A DNA stretch of 64,000 bases from JAIOSF01 sp047159865 (GTDB taxonomy: Bacteria; Campylobacterota; Campylobacteria; Campylobacterales; Arcobacteraceae). Each line of letters starts with the position of its first letter. The stretch's first letter is position 1. A program made the position numbers and the translations under genes. The stretch lies in NCBI RefSeq assembly GCF_047159865.1, contig NZ_AP038804.1, forward strand, positions 2,287,110-2,351,109. Reading direction: 5' to 3'. Positions 16,596 through 25,351 of this stretch are shown piece by piece. The notes below the pieces were generated by a model, which worked only from the letters and a program-made list of their open reading frames with translations, did no database searches and was not told the origin of the DNA.

Positions 16596-17516
16596 TTAAC
16601 ATCCTGATATATATAAGTTTTGCATAAACATAAACCAAGTTTCTTGAACAAGTGCTTTTTCTTTTTGTGTTGGATGCATCCCATCAATAAAAAAATATAA
16701 TTCTTCTAATGAGTTTTCTATATTCTTTGTTGATAAATTAAGTTCATTTTTAATAAATTCATTGAGATTATTGTGATATTGTTTTTCTAAAATAGGTTCA
16801 TACTTAGACTTCCATTTTCTAAAATTTTCACATTCATTTTTTAAACTCATATTATATTCAATATTCATTATAAAAAATATCTTGCCTAATTCTTCATATA
16901 TAAACTTTGATAAATGCGGATTTTTTAAAATTTCATGTGCTTCATTTTTTAAATTATACTGCTCCATTATTAAAATAAGTAATTCTTTATAATAGCTCTC
17001 CACTAGTAAAGATTTCTCTATTATTCTATTCATTTTAAATAATAAAGATTTCATAATAACAATTATCATTTCTTGATATATTGACTTTTCTTTTATGAAT
17101 GACCGGAAATATTTTAATGTAAAATCATTTATTATATTATCTTTTTCTATATTTGTCTTTTTTTCTACTACATTAATATAAGAACTATTGTTTATAGCTA
17201 TAGATATTAATTCATTTATAATATATTTACGATTCTTGGAAGATATACTATTAAATGCTTTATCTTGTTCGTTTGTAAAAAATGAAGATTTAACTTTATA
17301 TTTATTAGATAAAGAAATCATTGTATAATCTCTATACTCTTTAATTATATCTATCAATAATTTTTCTGTATTTTCTTTAAATTCATTATTTAATACAAAA
17401 ATGAATTGTATTGTATTTTTAAGTATAGTTCTAAATTCAATTCTTTTAGTTTTTAGTAAATCAATTATTACACTATCAATTTGAAATTTTTTATCATAAG
17501 TCATCATCTTAGCCAC
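16596..17516 (-). CDS. Hypothetical protein
   Basis: 306 residues, helical and Lys/Asn-rich, without a signal peptide or clear membrane span; no domain recognised. A mid-protein stretch (FIKEKSIYQEMIIVIMKSLL) is hydrophobic but broken by charges. It lies downstream of the integrase (71 bp gap) and reads in the same direction, separated from the recombinase operon by 225 bp. Very low GC content suggests recently acquired cargo. I cannot assign a role. Confidence 0.55.
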   Translation of the reverse strand: MAKMMTYDKKFQIDSVIIDLLKTKRIEFRTILKNTIQFIFVLNNEFKENTEKLLIDIIKEYRDYTMISLSNKYKVKSSFFTNEQDKAFNSISSKNRKYIINELISIAINNSSYINVVEKKTNIEKDNIINDFTLKYFRSFIKEKSIYQEMIIVIMKSLLFKMNRIIEKSLLVESYYKELLILIMEQYNLKNEAHEILKNPHLSKFIYEELGKIFFIMNIEYNMSLKNECENFRKWKSKYEPILEKQYHNNLNEFIKNELNLSTKNIENSLEELYFFIDGMHPTQKEKALVQETWFMFMQNLYISGC

Positions 17517-17587
17517 CTTTTGAATAAGCTTATATTATCATTTATAATAATCAAATAATAAAAACATGACAAATTGCAAATTTTATT

Positions 17588-18694
17588 TTAAAACCCAACC
17601 ATCAAAGTAGCTTCATGTCTTCTATTATCAATCAAGTGAGCATATCTCATAGTAGTTTCTATTTTTTTGTGACCTAGTTGTTCTTTGATATAAAGTATAT
17701 CAACTCCACTTTGAGCTAACCAACTGGCATGAGTATGTCGTAAACTATGTGTAGTAATTTTGTTTCTACCTAGGTTTACATTGTTTTCAATAATATTATC
17801 AACTGCATGTTGCCATTGCTTTGGCATCTGAATATATTGAGTACCAATAGATGTAGGTATCACTAAAGATGATTTATTTTTTTCTTTTTGTAGATCTTTG
17901 ATTACATTTAATACTCTATCTGTCATAGTGATATATCTATCATTTCCATTTTTTGTTTTTTTGAAGTAGATTAGGTTTGTATGAAAGTTTATATCTCCCC
18001 ATTCTAATGATGCTATTTCTATAAACCTTGCACCTGTAAAAAGCATTAAAGTAGTTATTTGATAAAGTCTAGGGTTTTCATACGCTTCAAAGGTATCAAG
18101 TATAATTTGTGCTTGCTCTTGTGTTAAAAATCCAAGCATCTTATTATCAACTGTTGGCATTCTTACTTTTCCATCAGAAATAGGGTTAGTAAAGTTTTTT
18201 ACTAGTTCATTTTTTATGGCATAGTTAATGATATGTCTTGCAGTTGCTAAAATATTTTGAACTGTACGAGGTTTAAACTCTTTTAGTTTTTCTTGCTTTA
18301 AATCTTCAAAGTCACCTGGTTTGAGCGACTTAACATCTTTATGTTCAAACTGTATAAGATGATTTTTATATACTCCACTATCTTCTGCATAACTTTTTTT
18401 ATTTTGTTTTGCCCATTTTTCATACTCTTTAAAAATATCTCCAAAAGATACTTTTCTTTTTGTTTGGAGTACTTTTGGAAGTTCTTCATTGGTTCTTATA
18501 AGATGTTTGGCTTCAATTAGTTTATCATAGGCATCTTTGAGTGTAAAATTTGATTGTTTAGTTTTAAGACCAACTTTTTTTAAAGTAGGTTTCCCATCAT
18601 CACCTCTATAGTTTATATAATATGCAGTATTTCCATTTTTATATTCATTGATATAAATACCAGGATATTTAGAACTAGCTTTTTTTATAGCCAT
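17588..18694 (-). CDS. int: Phage-type tyrosine integrase
   Basis: A 368-residue integrase of a genomic island or prophage. It has an N-terminal arm-type DNA-binding domain (about 1-65, opening MAIKKASSKYPGIYINEY), a core-binding SAM-like domain (about 75-165), and a catalytic domain with FTGARFIEIASLEW (Arg), TKNGNDRYITM (Lys), HSLRHTHASWLAQ (H-x-x-R), GHKKIETTMRYAH (His and Tyr). Unlike the 13923 recombinase it has the full three-domain layout of tRNA-targeting integrases. A tRNA-Asn 3' fragment lies 1.1 kb away, and I infer that as its attachment site. Its ATG directly follows the stop of the nucleotidyltransferase gene, so the two are co-expressed. Confidence 0.92.
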   Translation of the reverse strand: MAIKKASSKYPGIYINEYKNGNTAYYINYRGDDGKPTLKKVGLKTKQSNFTLKDAYDKLIEAKHLIRTNEELPKVLQTKRKVSFGDIFKEYEKWAKQNKKSYAEDSGVYKNHLIQFEHKDVKSLKPGDFEDLKQEKLKEFKPRTVQNILATARHIINYAIKNELVKNFTNPISDGKVRMPTVDNKMLGFLTQEQAQIILDTFEAYENPRLYQITTLMLFTGARFIEIASLEWGDINFHTNLIYFKKTKNGNDRYITMTDRVLNVIKDLQKEKNKSSLVIPTSIGTQYIQMPKQWQHAVDNIIENNVNLGRNKITTHSLRHTHASWLAQSGVDILYIKEQLGHKKIETTMRYAHLIDNRRHEATLMVGF

Positions 18695-19228
18695 TTATTG
18701 TAAGCCTTTTAGAAAATCATTGTATTTATCAAGACAACTCTCTTTTTTAGACCATTTTTTTAATTCATTGAAATCTATATCATTTTTTTGTGCTACCCAT
18801 ATGGCTTGTGTTAAACTTTGCTGATCATCCCAATGATAATAAGCTGCTAATCTATCTTTAACACAATCTGTAGGAGTTAAGAGTTTTAAAGTACCATATT
18901 TTGTAGGTAACTCTGCAATTTTTTCTACAGGAGCATCACCAAAGCCTAATGGACCTGATGGAAATTCAATATAAAATTGAGTTCCCTCATATACAAAATA
19001 TTTTCCCTCTTCTGTAAAGCCTAAAGATTGCATAACTGATTTAATTTTAAAAAAAGTATCATTGTATCTATTTATTAAATCTATATCATAAGAGGTATAG
19101 TCACCTCTACTATATATCTCTACACAAGAACCACCTGATAATACAACTTCTATGTTTTTCTCTTCAAGTTTACTACATACAAAACTAGCAAGTTCAGGCA
19201 TGGTCATATCTTTAATATTTTCAATCAT
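18695..19228 (-). CDS. Nucleotidyltransferase (AbiEii/MNT-like), probable toxin or antitoxin
   Basis: 177 residues of the polymerase-beta nucleotidyltransferase fold: VVLSGGSCVEIYS (the GG-x9-like nucleotide site) followed by DYTSYDIDLI, whose D-x-D supplies metal ligands. The rest, CVKDRLAAYYHWDDQQSLTQ, matches the C-terminal helical region of nucleotidyltransferases in defence and toxin-antitoxin pairs (AbiEii, MNT). The start overlaps the winged-helix gene by 4 bp (ATGA-type). The usual partnership is a regulator plus an enzyme that modifies RNA or protein by nucleotidylation. Which side is toxic cannot be read from the sequence. Confidence 0.7.
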   Translation of the reverse strand: MIENIKDMTMPELASFVCSKLEEKNIEVVLSGGSCVEIYSRGDYTSYDIDLINRYNDTFFKIKSVMQSLGFTEEGKYFVYEGTQFYIEFPSGPLGFGDAPVEKIAELPTKYGTLKLLTPTDCVKDRLAAYYHWDDQQSLTQAIWVAQKNDIDFNELKKWSKKESCLDKYNDFLKGLQ

Positions 19229-19554
19229 AGTGGTTTCCCTTGTCTTCGTGGTCTTTTTCTACTCATTGTAAGTTGCTCTATTAACTCTGGTTTATAAAAC
19301 TCTCTAGCTTTCAGTAATAAATTTTTTAGTTCATCTAAAAAAGCATATCTTGGATTAAAACTATATAGTATAGTCTTACCAACATTTTTACTTACTAACA
19401 CTCCACCTAACTCTAACTTTTCTAATTGTTTTTGAACTGGGTCAAGTCCTGTTTTATAAAAAGTTTTAATTTGTGTTGCATAGCCATCATCAAAAGCTAA
19501 AATAAATTGTAAAACTTGTTCTCTACACTTACTTCCAAAAATTGGTTCTAACAT
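19225..19554 (-). CDS. Winged helix-turn-helix protein paired with the nucleotidyltransferase
   Basis: 109 residues that read as a winged helix-turn-helix: a first helix SKCREQVLQFILAF, then TQIKTFYKTGLDPVQKQLEK (recognition helix), and the wing LGGVLVSKNVGKTILYSF. The C terminus is basic (SRKRPRRQGK). It is the first gene of an operon with the nucleotidyltransferase and integrase, and its upstream region holds near-palindromes with AACATAT half-sites. It is therefore likely an autoregulator, and possibly the antitoxin-like partner. Confidence 0.7.
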   Translation of the reverse strand: MLEPIFGSKCREQVLQFILAFDDGYATQIKTFYKTGLDPVQKQLEKLELGGVLVSKNVGKTILYSFNPRYAFLDELKNLLLKAREFYKPELIEQLTMSRKRPRRQGKPL

Positions 19555-19585
19555 CTCTTTCCTTAAACATATTAAATATATTATA

Positions 19586-19604
19586 TAACATATATTATAT
19601 GTTA
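19586..19604. promoter_or_regulatory. Palindrome in the promoter of the winged-helix operon
   Basis: TAACATAT-N3-ATATGTTA, exact arms, about 30 bp upstream of the 19554 start. A related half-site pair (AACATATTAAATATATT) lies just before it. This is a likely autoregulatory operator. Confidence 0.5.
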
Positions 19605-19810
19605 ATAAAAGTAAATTGTCAAGTACTTAATTTGATTAAATAATTGTATCATAAAAGTATAAATTTTTAATACATTTTTAATACAACTTTGTAAAAAGTA
19701 GGTATATTTTGATAAATCTAAAAGAATGTAAGAATGGCTATAAATCCTTTAATTATAGTATATTATGAGATATTTATTAAAGATGATTAATCATGATAAA
19801 TCACATAATA

Positions 19811-19860
19811 TATGACTGTTAATCATTTGGTCCCTGGTTCGATCCCAGGTGCCGGAGCCA
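19811..19860 (+). other. 3' fragment of tRNA-Asn (GTT), attachment-site remnant
   Basis: The sequence from the anticodon arm to CCA is present: anticodon loop CTGTTAA (anticodon GTT), T arm CCTGG-TTCGATC-CCAGG with perfect pairing, and 3' acceptor TGCCGGAG-CCA. The D arm and 5' acceptor strand (which should start TCCGGCA) are missing, so this is not a functional tRNA. A tRNA terminator follows. This is the duplicated tRNA end expected where an element has integrated into tRNA-Asn. The intact tRNA should lie left of the window. Confidence 0.85.
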
Positions 19861-19862
19861 TT

Positions 19863-19915
19863 AAAAGCTTTTAGATATTTGAACATTAGTTCTTTTATCT
19901 AGAAGCTTTTTTTTT
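19863..19915 (+). terminator. Rho-independent terminator behind the tRNA-Asn fragment
   Basis: AAAAGCTTTTAGATA and TATCTAGAAGCTTTT form a long stem with an inner GAAC/GTTC pair, followed by a run of T. Its position directly after CCA suggests it is the native terminator of tRNA-Asn, so the chromosome resumes here and the island lies to the left. Confidence 0.75.
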
Positions 19916-19991
19916 GCTCAAAATTTTTTCTCATTGTGTGATAATTAATGTTAGAAGTTGCACTTATGACTTAAATGTAGGAGGAATATAA

Positions 19992-20096
19992 TTTAACATA
20001 GTTTGTATCTATGTTAAAGAAATAGAAAAATATTAACATAGTTTAATACCTATGTCACAAAAAGTCAAAAAACTTAACATAGCTTTACTATTTAGG
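19992..20096. repeat. Three TTAACATAG repeats spaced 40-41 bp
   Basis: TTAACATAG starts at 19993, 20033 and 20074. The first is the left arm of an exact inverted repeat (TTTAACATAG-N7-CTATGTTAAA). The second retains CTATGT as partner and the third is degraded. A 9-bp echo of the tRNA acceptor end (TGCCGGAGC, 20107-20115) follows. Candidate roles are integrase/excisionase arm sites or regulatory sites; no gene lies between 19861 and 20160. Confidence 0.5.
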
Positions 20097-20160
20097 TAAG
20101 CTCAGATGCCGGAGCTACATCTTTAAAAAATGTTGCTCTTTTTAAATGTGAATTGGCATT

Positions 20161-22326
20161 CTATATTTTATTTAAATACTCTTTTAAAATATCAAATTTT
20201 TCAAAAGTGTTCAAATTAGAATGAATCAATTCACAACTAATACTAAAAGGCTTTATCTCTTTTTCTAGTAGAGTTATATCGATATCTATATGGGTATCAT
20301 TTAAAAGAATAAAGTTTACACCTTGGAAACGAAATAGTTCTTTGGTCTTATACTTTTTTTGGATGAATTTTGTAATTTTTATAAGCAATTCATCTCCTCT
20401 GGTCCAACCATATTTATCATTATAAAGAGAAAAATTATGAATGAGTATTAGATTGAGACATCTATATTGATGCAAATCTTGTTTCAGTAAAAGATCAAAA
20501 TAGTTTTCATTTGAGATATTTGTCAATCCATCTTTAAAAAAGTATGCAAATCGTTCCTTTTCAATAGCTGTTTTGGGTAACTGACTTTCTTGCAGATGAT
20601 GATTTATATCTATTTTTTGAAGTGCTTGAAGAGCTACTCTTAAAATTTTAGGATCGAATAATATTCCTGATTCTTTTTCAAGTTCAAGAAGTGCTTCTTG
20701 TGCTGTTTTTCGTTGGTTGTATATTCTTCTTGAGGTCATCGCATCAAAAGAATCAGCAATCGATAAAACAGAAGCTAAAGGAGGTATTTCATCTCCTTTT
20801 AAACCGTTTGGATAACCAGTACCATCATATCTTTCATGATGAGATAAAATAATATTTGCAAAATCTTTAAACATAGGGATTTTTGAAACAACATCATAGC
20901 CTAAAGTTGTATGACACTTAATAATATCAAATTCTTGTTTCGTTAGTTTTCCAGGCTTTAATAATATAGAATCTGGAATAGAGATTTTTCCTATATCGTG
21001 CAACAATCCTATTTGTTGAAGCATATTTATATCTTCTGATTTAAAATCCATAGCCTCTGCAATAACTGTAGAGTAATGAGAAACTCGATAAGAGTGTCCT
21101 GCTGTATAAAAATCTCGTTGTTCAATTAAGTTTACAAGAGAAGTAATTGTTTGTTGATAATTATCAAGTTTTTCGAGCTCTTTTTCAAATAACTGTTTTT
21201 TAAAACTAAAAAACAATCTTTCTAAGTATTGAGAAAGTAACCAAGATAAAATCAATAAGATAGATGTAATAATGAGGACGGATATTAAAACAAAATTTAA
21301 ATGCTGTTTATACTCAATATTGAGCTCTTTTTGTTTTTTTGAAATCATAAGATTTAACTTATCCAAATTAAATCCTGTGCCTATAATCCATTCTCCATTA
21401 TTTGCTTTTTGCAAATAAGATATTTTTGAAAACTCTTTATCACCTTTCATTAAACTATATTGAATATAAGTACGACTTTGTTTTGAATCCACAAAACTTT
21501 TAAAATCTTGAGCATAATGATGACTTTCATCTTTTACATGTTTTAAATTTGATTTTGTTAAAAGCATACTACCTTCTTTATTCACTACAAAAATATAGCC
21601 TTTATCTTGATATTCTATTTGAGATAGATGTTCTAAAATCCTATTTTCCACAATAGAATTGAAATCTTCTTCAAATAAAGCAGTTGTAATAATGAGATTA
21701 TACGGTTCGAACTTTTTTACTATTCCAATTTTTTTAAACTCTCTTGATGCATCATTTGGTTTAAAATAATGCCAAGAAAAAACGCCTTCTCCTTTTGTAT
21801 TTGCAATATAAATAGCTTCTTTTACAGGATGCTTTCCACTACTATCTTTTCTATCTAGTACTAAAGTATTTTCAAAATCTCTATTTATAGGATGTAATAT
21901 ATTCATTCCGCTCATGGTGTGAATAGAAAAATATCCATTTCCATTATGATAACGAATATTTTCTATTGCAATTTTAATCTGTGTAATAATCTGTTCTGAT
22001 GAAAGAATCTCTTTATTTCTTTCATATATATTCATAGCTATATCATGGATAACATTAATTTTATTATGTAGTTCTTTGTGTAATTGTTGCCTTGATTCTT
22101 TGAAACTTTTTCGGACATAATTATTTACTGTTTTTATATCTATTTTAATTTTATCTTTGTTTAAAAAAAGATATTCTTCTTTGATGGAATTTTTTTCTTG
22201 TTGTAGTTTAGTTGTGTGTTCTAATGAAATATATAAAGTAACGAAAAAAGCTAAAATAATAACAATTGAAGATGGCGCATATTTGATTATACCTAGTATA
22301 AGTCTTTCTTTATCTTTAGATTTCAT
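20161..22326 (-). CDS. Cache-domain HD-GYP protein, probable c-di-GMP phosphodiesterase with degenerate GGDEF
   Basis: A 721-residue membrane sensor. A first membrane helix (IIKYAPSSIVIILAFFVTLY) precedes a periplasmic Cache-type ligand-binding region (about 40-335; note IRYHNGNGYFSIH and WIIGTGFNL). A second membrane helix (about 340-362) follows. The HD-GYP domain has HDIGK near residue 442, HHERYDGTGYP and IADSFDAM, as in active enzymes that hydrolyse cyclic di-GMP. The C-terminal ~130 residues resemble a GGDEF domain that has lost its signature (FRFQGVNFIL in its place), so it should not make c-di-GMP but may bind nucleotides. It is divergent from a paralogous Cache histidine kinase at 22480. 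Confidence 0.85.
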   Translation of the reverse strand: MKSKDKERLILGIIKYAPSSIVIILAFFVTLYISLEHTTKLQQEKNSIKEEYLFLNKDKIKIDIKTVNNYVRKSFKESRQQLHKELHNKINVIHDIAMNIYERNKEILSSEQIITQIKIAIENIRYHNGNGYFSIHTMSGMNILHPINRDFENTLVLDRKDSSGKHPVKEAIYIANTKGEGVFSWHYFKPNDASREFKKIGIVKKFEPYNLIITTALFEEDFNSIVENRILEHLSQIEYQDKGYIFVVNKEGSMLLTKSNLKHVKDESHHYAQDFKSFVDSKQSRTYIQYSLMKGDKEFSKISYLQKANNGEWIIGTGFNLDKLNLMISKKQKELNIEYKQHLNFVLISVLIITSILLILSWLLSQYLERLFFSFKKQLFEKELEKLDNYQQTITSLVNLIEQRDFYTAGHSYRVSHYSTVIAEAMDFKSEDINMLQQIGLLHDIGKISIPDSILLKPGKLTKQEFDIIKCHTTLGYDVVSKIPMFKDFANIILSHHERYDGTGYPNGLKGDEIPPLASVLSIADSFDAMTSRRIYNQRKTAQEALLELEKESGILFDPKILRVALQALQKIDINHHLQESQLPKTAIEKERFAYFFKDGLTNISNENYFDLLLKQDLHQYRCLNLILIHNFSLYNDKYGWTRGDELLIKITKFIQKKYKTKELFRFQGVNFILLNDTHIDIDITLLEKEIKPFSISCELIHSNLNTFEKFDILKEYLNKI

Positions 22327-22479
22327 AGTAATCCCTTGTATAATACTTATGTTTTATTTCTAATATTCAGTTGACAAAACTATTATACTCTTTTTTTTAG
22401 GAATCATCTACTAACCTAAAATAATTTCTATCTTTATTCTTAAATATTTTATGATAAACTACATAAAAGGAATTCTATT

Positions 22480-24369
22480 ATGACGAATAAAGATGAAAAA
22501 AAACTCTTATTATCTATTAAATTAATTCCACTTTTCATATTTACCATACTTGCTATTGTTGGTACACTAGTAGCTATATACATCAATAAAAGTACTTTTC
22601 ACGATGAAGTCAAGAAAGTACACCAGCAATATTTAGCAAATGAAAAAAGAATTATTAAAGAAGAGATTATTAAACTCCACAATAATATAAAAAATGAAAA
22701 AAAACTTACCAAACATAAACTGAAAGAGAATATTAAAGAAAAAGTTCTTATGGCTCATACTCTTGCGACAAATATTTATAACCAATATAAAGAAACAAAA
22801 ACGCCTCAAGAGATAAAAGAGATTATAAAAAACGCACTTGTAAACATTCGATTTAATGATGGAAGAGGGTACTTTTTTATACATTCTCTTGATTATGAAT
22901 GTATATTATTACCAATAGCACGGCACTTAGAGGGCACGAGTTTTTACAACTTCAAAGATGGAAAAGGTGACTATCTCACAAGAAATATAGTCAGTCAAAT
23001 GAAAAAAGAACAAGAGGGCTTTTTAACTTGGTGGTATGCAAAACCAAATGACAAAACGACCCAATATGAAAAAATAGGGTTTAATAAATATTTTGAGCCA
23101 CTAAATTGGTTTATTGGTACAGGAGAGTATGTAAAAGATTTTGAAGAAACCGTGAAGGAAACTATTACAAAAAGGCTTTCTACTTATAGTTATAGAAAAA
23201 ATTCTTATATTTTTGTTTTAGATAAAAACGGAACAACAATATCACATAGAGATAAAAATGAAATAGGAAAAAATAGGTTTAAATATCAAGATAAAAAAGG
23301 AACCTATGTTGTAGCAAAACTTTTCAATACAGCAAAAAATAAACAAGGTGGTTTTGTAGAATATTATTACAATAAACATAATACAAATACTTCAATCAAA
23401 AAAATCTCTTATGTTTTGAATTTTAAAGATTGGGACTGGACTATTGGAACAGGTTTCTATACTCAAGATGTAGAACTACTCATTCAAAAAAAGAAACAAG
23501 AATTAACAAAATCAAATCACCAAAAACTCAATACCATAATGTTGATTTCATTTTTTATTTTACTTATTATTATTTTATTGTCACTTTCTTTATCTTATGC
23601 TATTCAAATAAGATTTGAAAACTATAAAAGTAAAGTGAAACAGAAAGATCAAATGATTGCAGAACAATCAAAACTAGCAGCTATGGGTGAGATGCTTGGT
23701 AATATAGCACATCAATGGAGACAACCATTATCTATCATCTCTACAGGTGCTACAGGGATGCTAACACAAAAAGAATATGGTATATTAGATGATAATGATT
23801 TTGAAAAGACATGTAATGCTATAAATACACATGCACAATACTTATCAAAAACAATTGATGATTTTAAGAATTTCATCAAAGGGGATAGAGAAAAATCAAA
23901 TTTCAAGTTAGAAGATACTATGAGCTCATTTTTGAACTTAGTTGAAGGTTCTGTCAAATCACACCATATAGAAATCATTTTAAAATTAGAAAAAAATATT
24001 TACTTAAATGGTTATCCAAATGAACTCATTCAGTGTTTTATCAATTTATTTCATAATGCAAAAGACGCATTAGATGAAAATAAAGTAGATGACAAAGTTA
24101 TCATTATCTCAACATATACTAAGGAAGATAAAATTATTATTGAAATACTAGATAATGCAAATGGGATTAAAAAATCAATTATACATAAAATATATGAACC
24201 ATATTTTACAACAAAACATCAAGCACAAGGAACAGGAATAGGGCTGCATATGACATATAAATTTATTGTTGAGGGTATGAAGGGAACAATATTTGCAGAA
24301 AACAAAAAATTTAGTCATAAAAACAAACAATATAGAGGTGCACTTTTTACAATCTCTTTACCAAAATAG
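22480..24369 (+). CDS. Cache-domain sensor histidine kinase
   Basis: A 629-residue kinase: N-terminal membrane helix (about 10-33), periplasmic double-Cache-like region (about 40-345, with IRFNDGRGYFFIH and WTIGTGFYT), a second membrane helix (about 350-370), then the HisKA H-box MLGNIAHQWRQPLSI with phospho-His near 410. The ATPase domain shows N-box NLFHNAKDALDE, G1 DNANGI and G2 GTGIGLHM. AHQWRQPL is a form common in Campylobacterota sensor kinases. No response regulator gene is adjacent. Its periplasmic region is similar to that of the divergently transcribed HD-GYP protein, suggesting duplication of the sensor module and a shared or related ligand. Confidence 0.88.
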   Translation: MTNKDEKKLLLSIKLIPLFIFTILAIVGTLVAIYINKSTFHDEVKKVHQQYLANEKRIIKEEIIKLHNNIKNEKKLTKHKLKENIKEKVLMAHTLATNIYNQYKETKTPQEIKEIIKNALVNIRFNDGRGYFFIHSLDYECILLPIARHLEGTSFYNFKDGKGDYLTRNIVSQMKKEQEGFLTWWYAKPNDKTTQYEKIGFNKYFEPLNWFIGTGEYVKDFEETVKETITKRLSTYSYRKNSYIFVLDKNGTTISHRDKNEIGKNRFKYQDKKGTYVVAKLFNTAKNKQGGFVEYYYNKHNTNTSIKKISYVLNFKDWDWTIGTGFYTQDVELLIQKKKQELTKSNHQKLNTIMLISFFILLIIILLSLSLSYAIQIRFENYKSKVKQKDQMIAEQSKLAAMGEMLGNIAHQWRQPLSIISTGATGMLTQKEYGILDDNDFEKTCNAINTHAQYLSKTIDDFKNFIKGDREKSNFKLEDTMSSFLNLVEGSVKSHHIEIILKLEKNIYLNGYPNELIQCFINLFHNAKDALDENKVDDKVIIISTYTKEDKIIIEILDNANGIKKSIIHKIYEPYFTTKHQAQGTGIGLHMTYKFIVEGMKGTIFAENKKFSHKNKQYRGALFTISLPK

Positions 24370-24411
24370 TATATAAAAATGATATAATTGCAAAAAAGAA
24401 AAAGGGTTACT

Positions 24412-25335
24412 ATGACAAATGCATATAAATTATATTCACCGAGTCATAAATATAGAATTATTGATGAACAAGAGTTCCTTGATATCGCACAAGATAAAGT
24501 TTTGTATAATGGTTCTCTTAGAAAAGAGTATCTAAATAAAGAGATCACTAAACTTTCTGCTTTGAAAATATATAAATTTTTAAATATTGATATTCAGCCA
24601 GTAAATGCAATTTTAGTTGAAACTACACCAGACAATATTTATTTAAAAACAATCGATAAACTAGAAGAAGAGTTAGCAAATTTTATTATTGAAAAAGAAG
24701 ATGAATATACAGAAGAGGAACAAGTAGCGATCAATGCATACCTCAAAGGTTCTAAAGAAGCTATGATAACACTTATTACAAAGTCACTTAAGTATCAAGT
24801 TATTGATGAAAACAGAACACTTGAAGAGTTTATAGAAACGGAAGTATATCAACCCACAGAATTATTATATAAGAAAAATAAAATCTCCATCAGTCTTGTT
24901 TCTAACAGATATGTTTGCGATGAAGAAAATAAAAAAATTTATAAATACCAATCATCTATTGTAGATCCAGGGGGATTTAAGTTTCATTTTAAAAAAACGG
25001 AACTTTTTGCCTATAGAGAAGAAGCGATAGAAGAGTCAAAAAAACTTATTGATGAACACTATAATTTATCCATTAGAAATGGAAAAGTTCAAAAAATAAT
25101 TGTCCGTACTGATGAAAATAATACAATTATTATATTTTGGCCAGATACCGTTACAGAAGATAACTATATCACATCCAATGATATCATTGGTGATCATGAC
25201 CTAGGTGGTGATACCAAAACAAGTATTTCATTTTTTGACAAATGTAAAGACGGTAATATCAAACAAGTAATTATTGCGAAAAATGTGATAGAAAAGTGTC
25301 TTAAGTTACAAACTTATAATGTCAAACAACTATAG
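24412..25335 (+). CDS. Hypothetical protein
   Basis: 307 residues from the ATG at 24412, which has an AAAGGG ribosome-binding site; a TTG at 24388 would add 8 residues. I recognise no domain. The protein is soluble and acidic, with a central stretch PTELLYKKNKISISLVSNRY and a beta-rich C-terminal part (KIIVRTDENNTIIIFWPD; GDHDLGGDTKTSISFFDK). It lies 42 bp after the histidine kinase on the same strand, so it could be co-transcribed with it. Function is unknown. Confidence 0.65.
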   Translation: MTNAYKLYSPSHKYRIIDEQEFLDIAQDKVLYNGSLRKEYLNKEITKLSALKIYKFLNIDIQPVNAILVETTPDNIYLKTIDKLEEELANFIIEKEDEYTEEEQVAINAYLKGSKEAMITLITKSLKYQVIDENRTLEEFIETEVYQPTELLYKKNKISISLVSNRYVCDEENKKIYKYQSSIVDPGGFKFHFKKTELFAYREEAIEESKKLIDEHYNLSIRNGKVQKIIVRTDENNTIIIFWPDTVTEDNYITSNDIIGDHDLGGDTKTSISFFDKCKDGNIKQVIIAKNVIEKCLKLQTYNVKQL

Positions 25336-25351
25336 ATAAAATTTTTGAATT

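Noticed and set aside
20107..20115. Second tRNA-Asn end
   Set aside because: Only 9 bp match the acceptor end and no T arm or anticodon arm precedes it.
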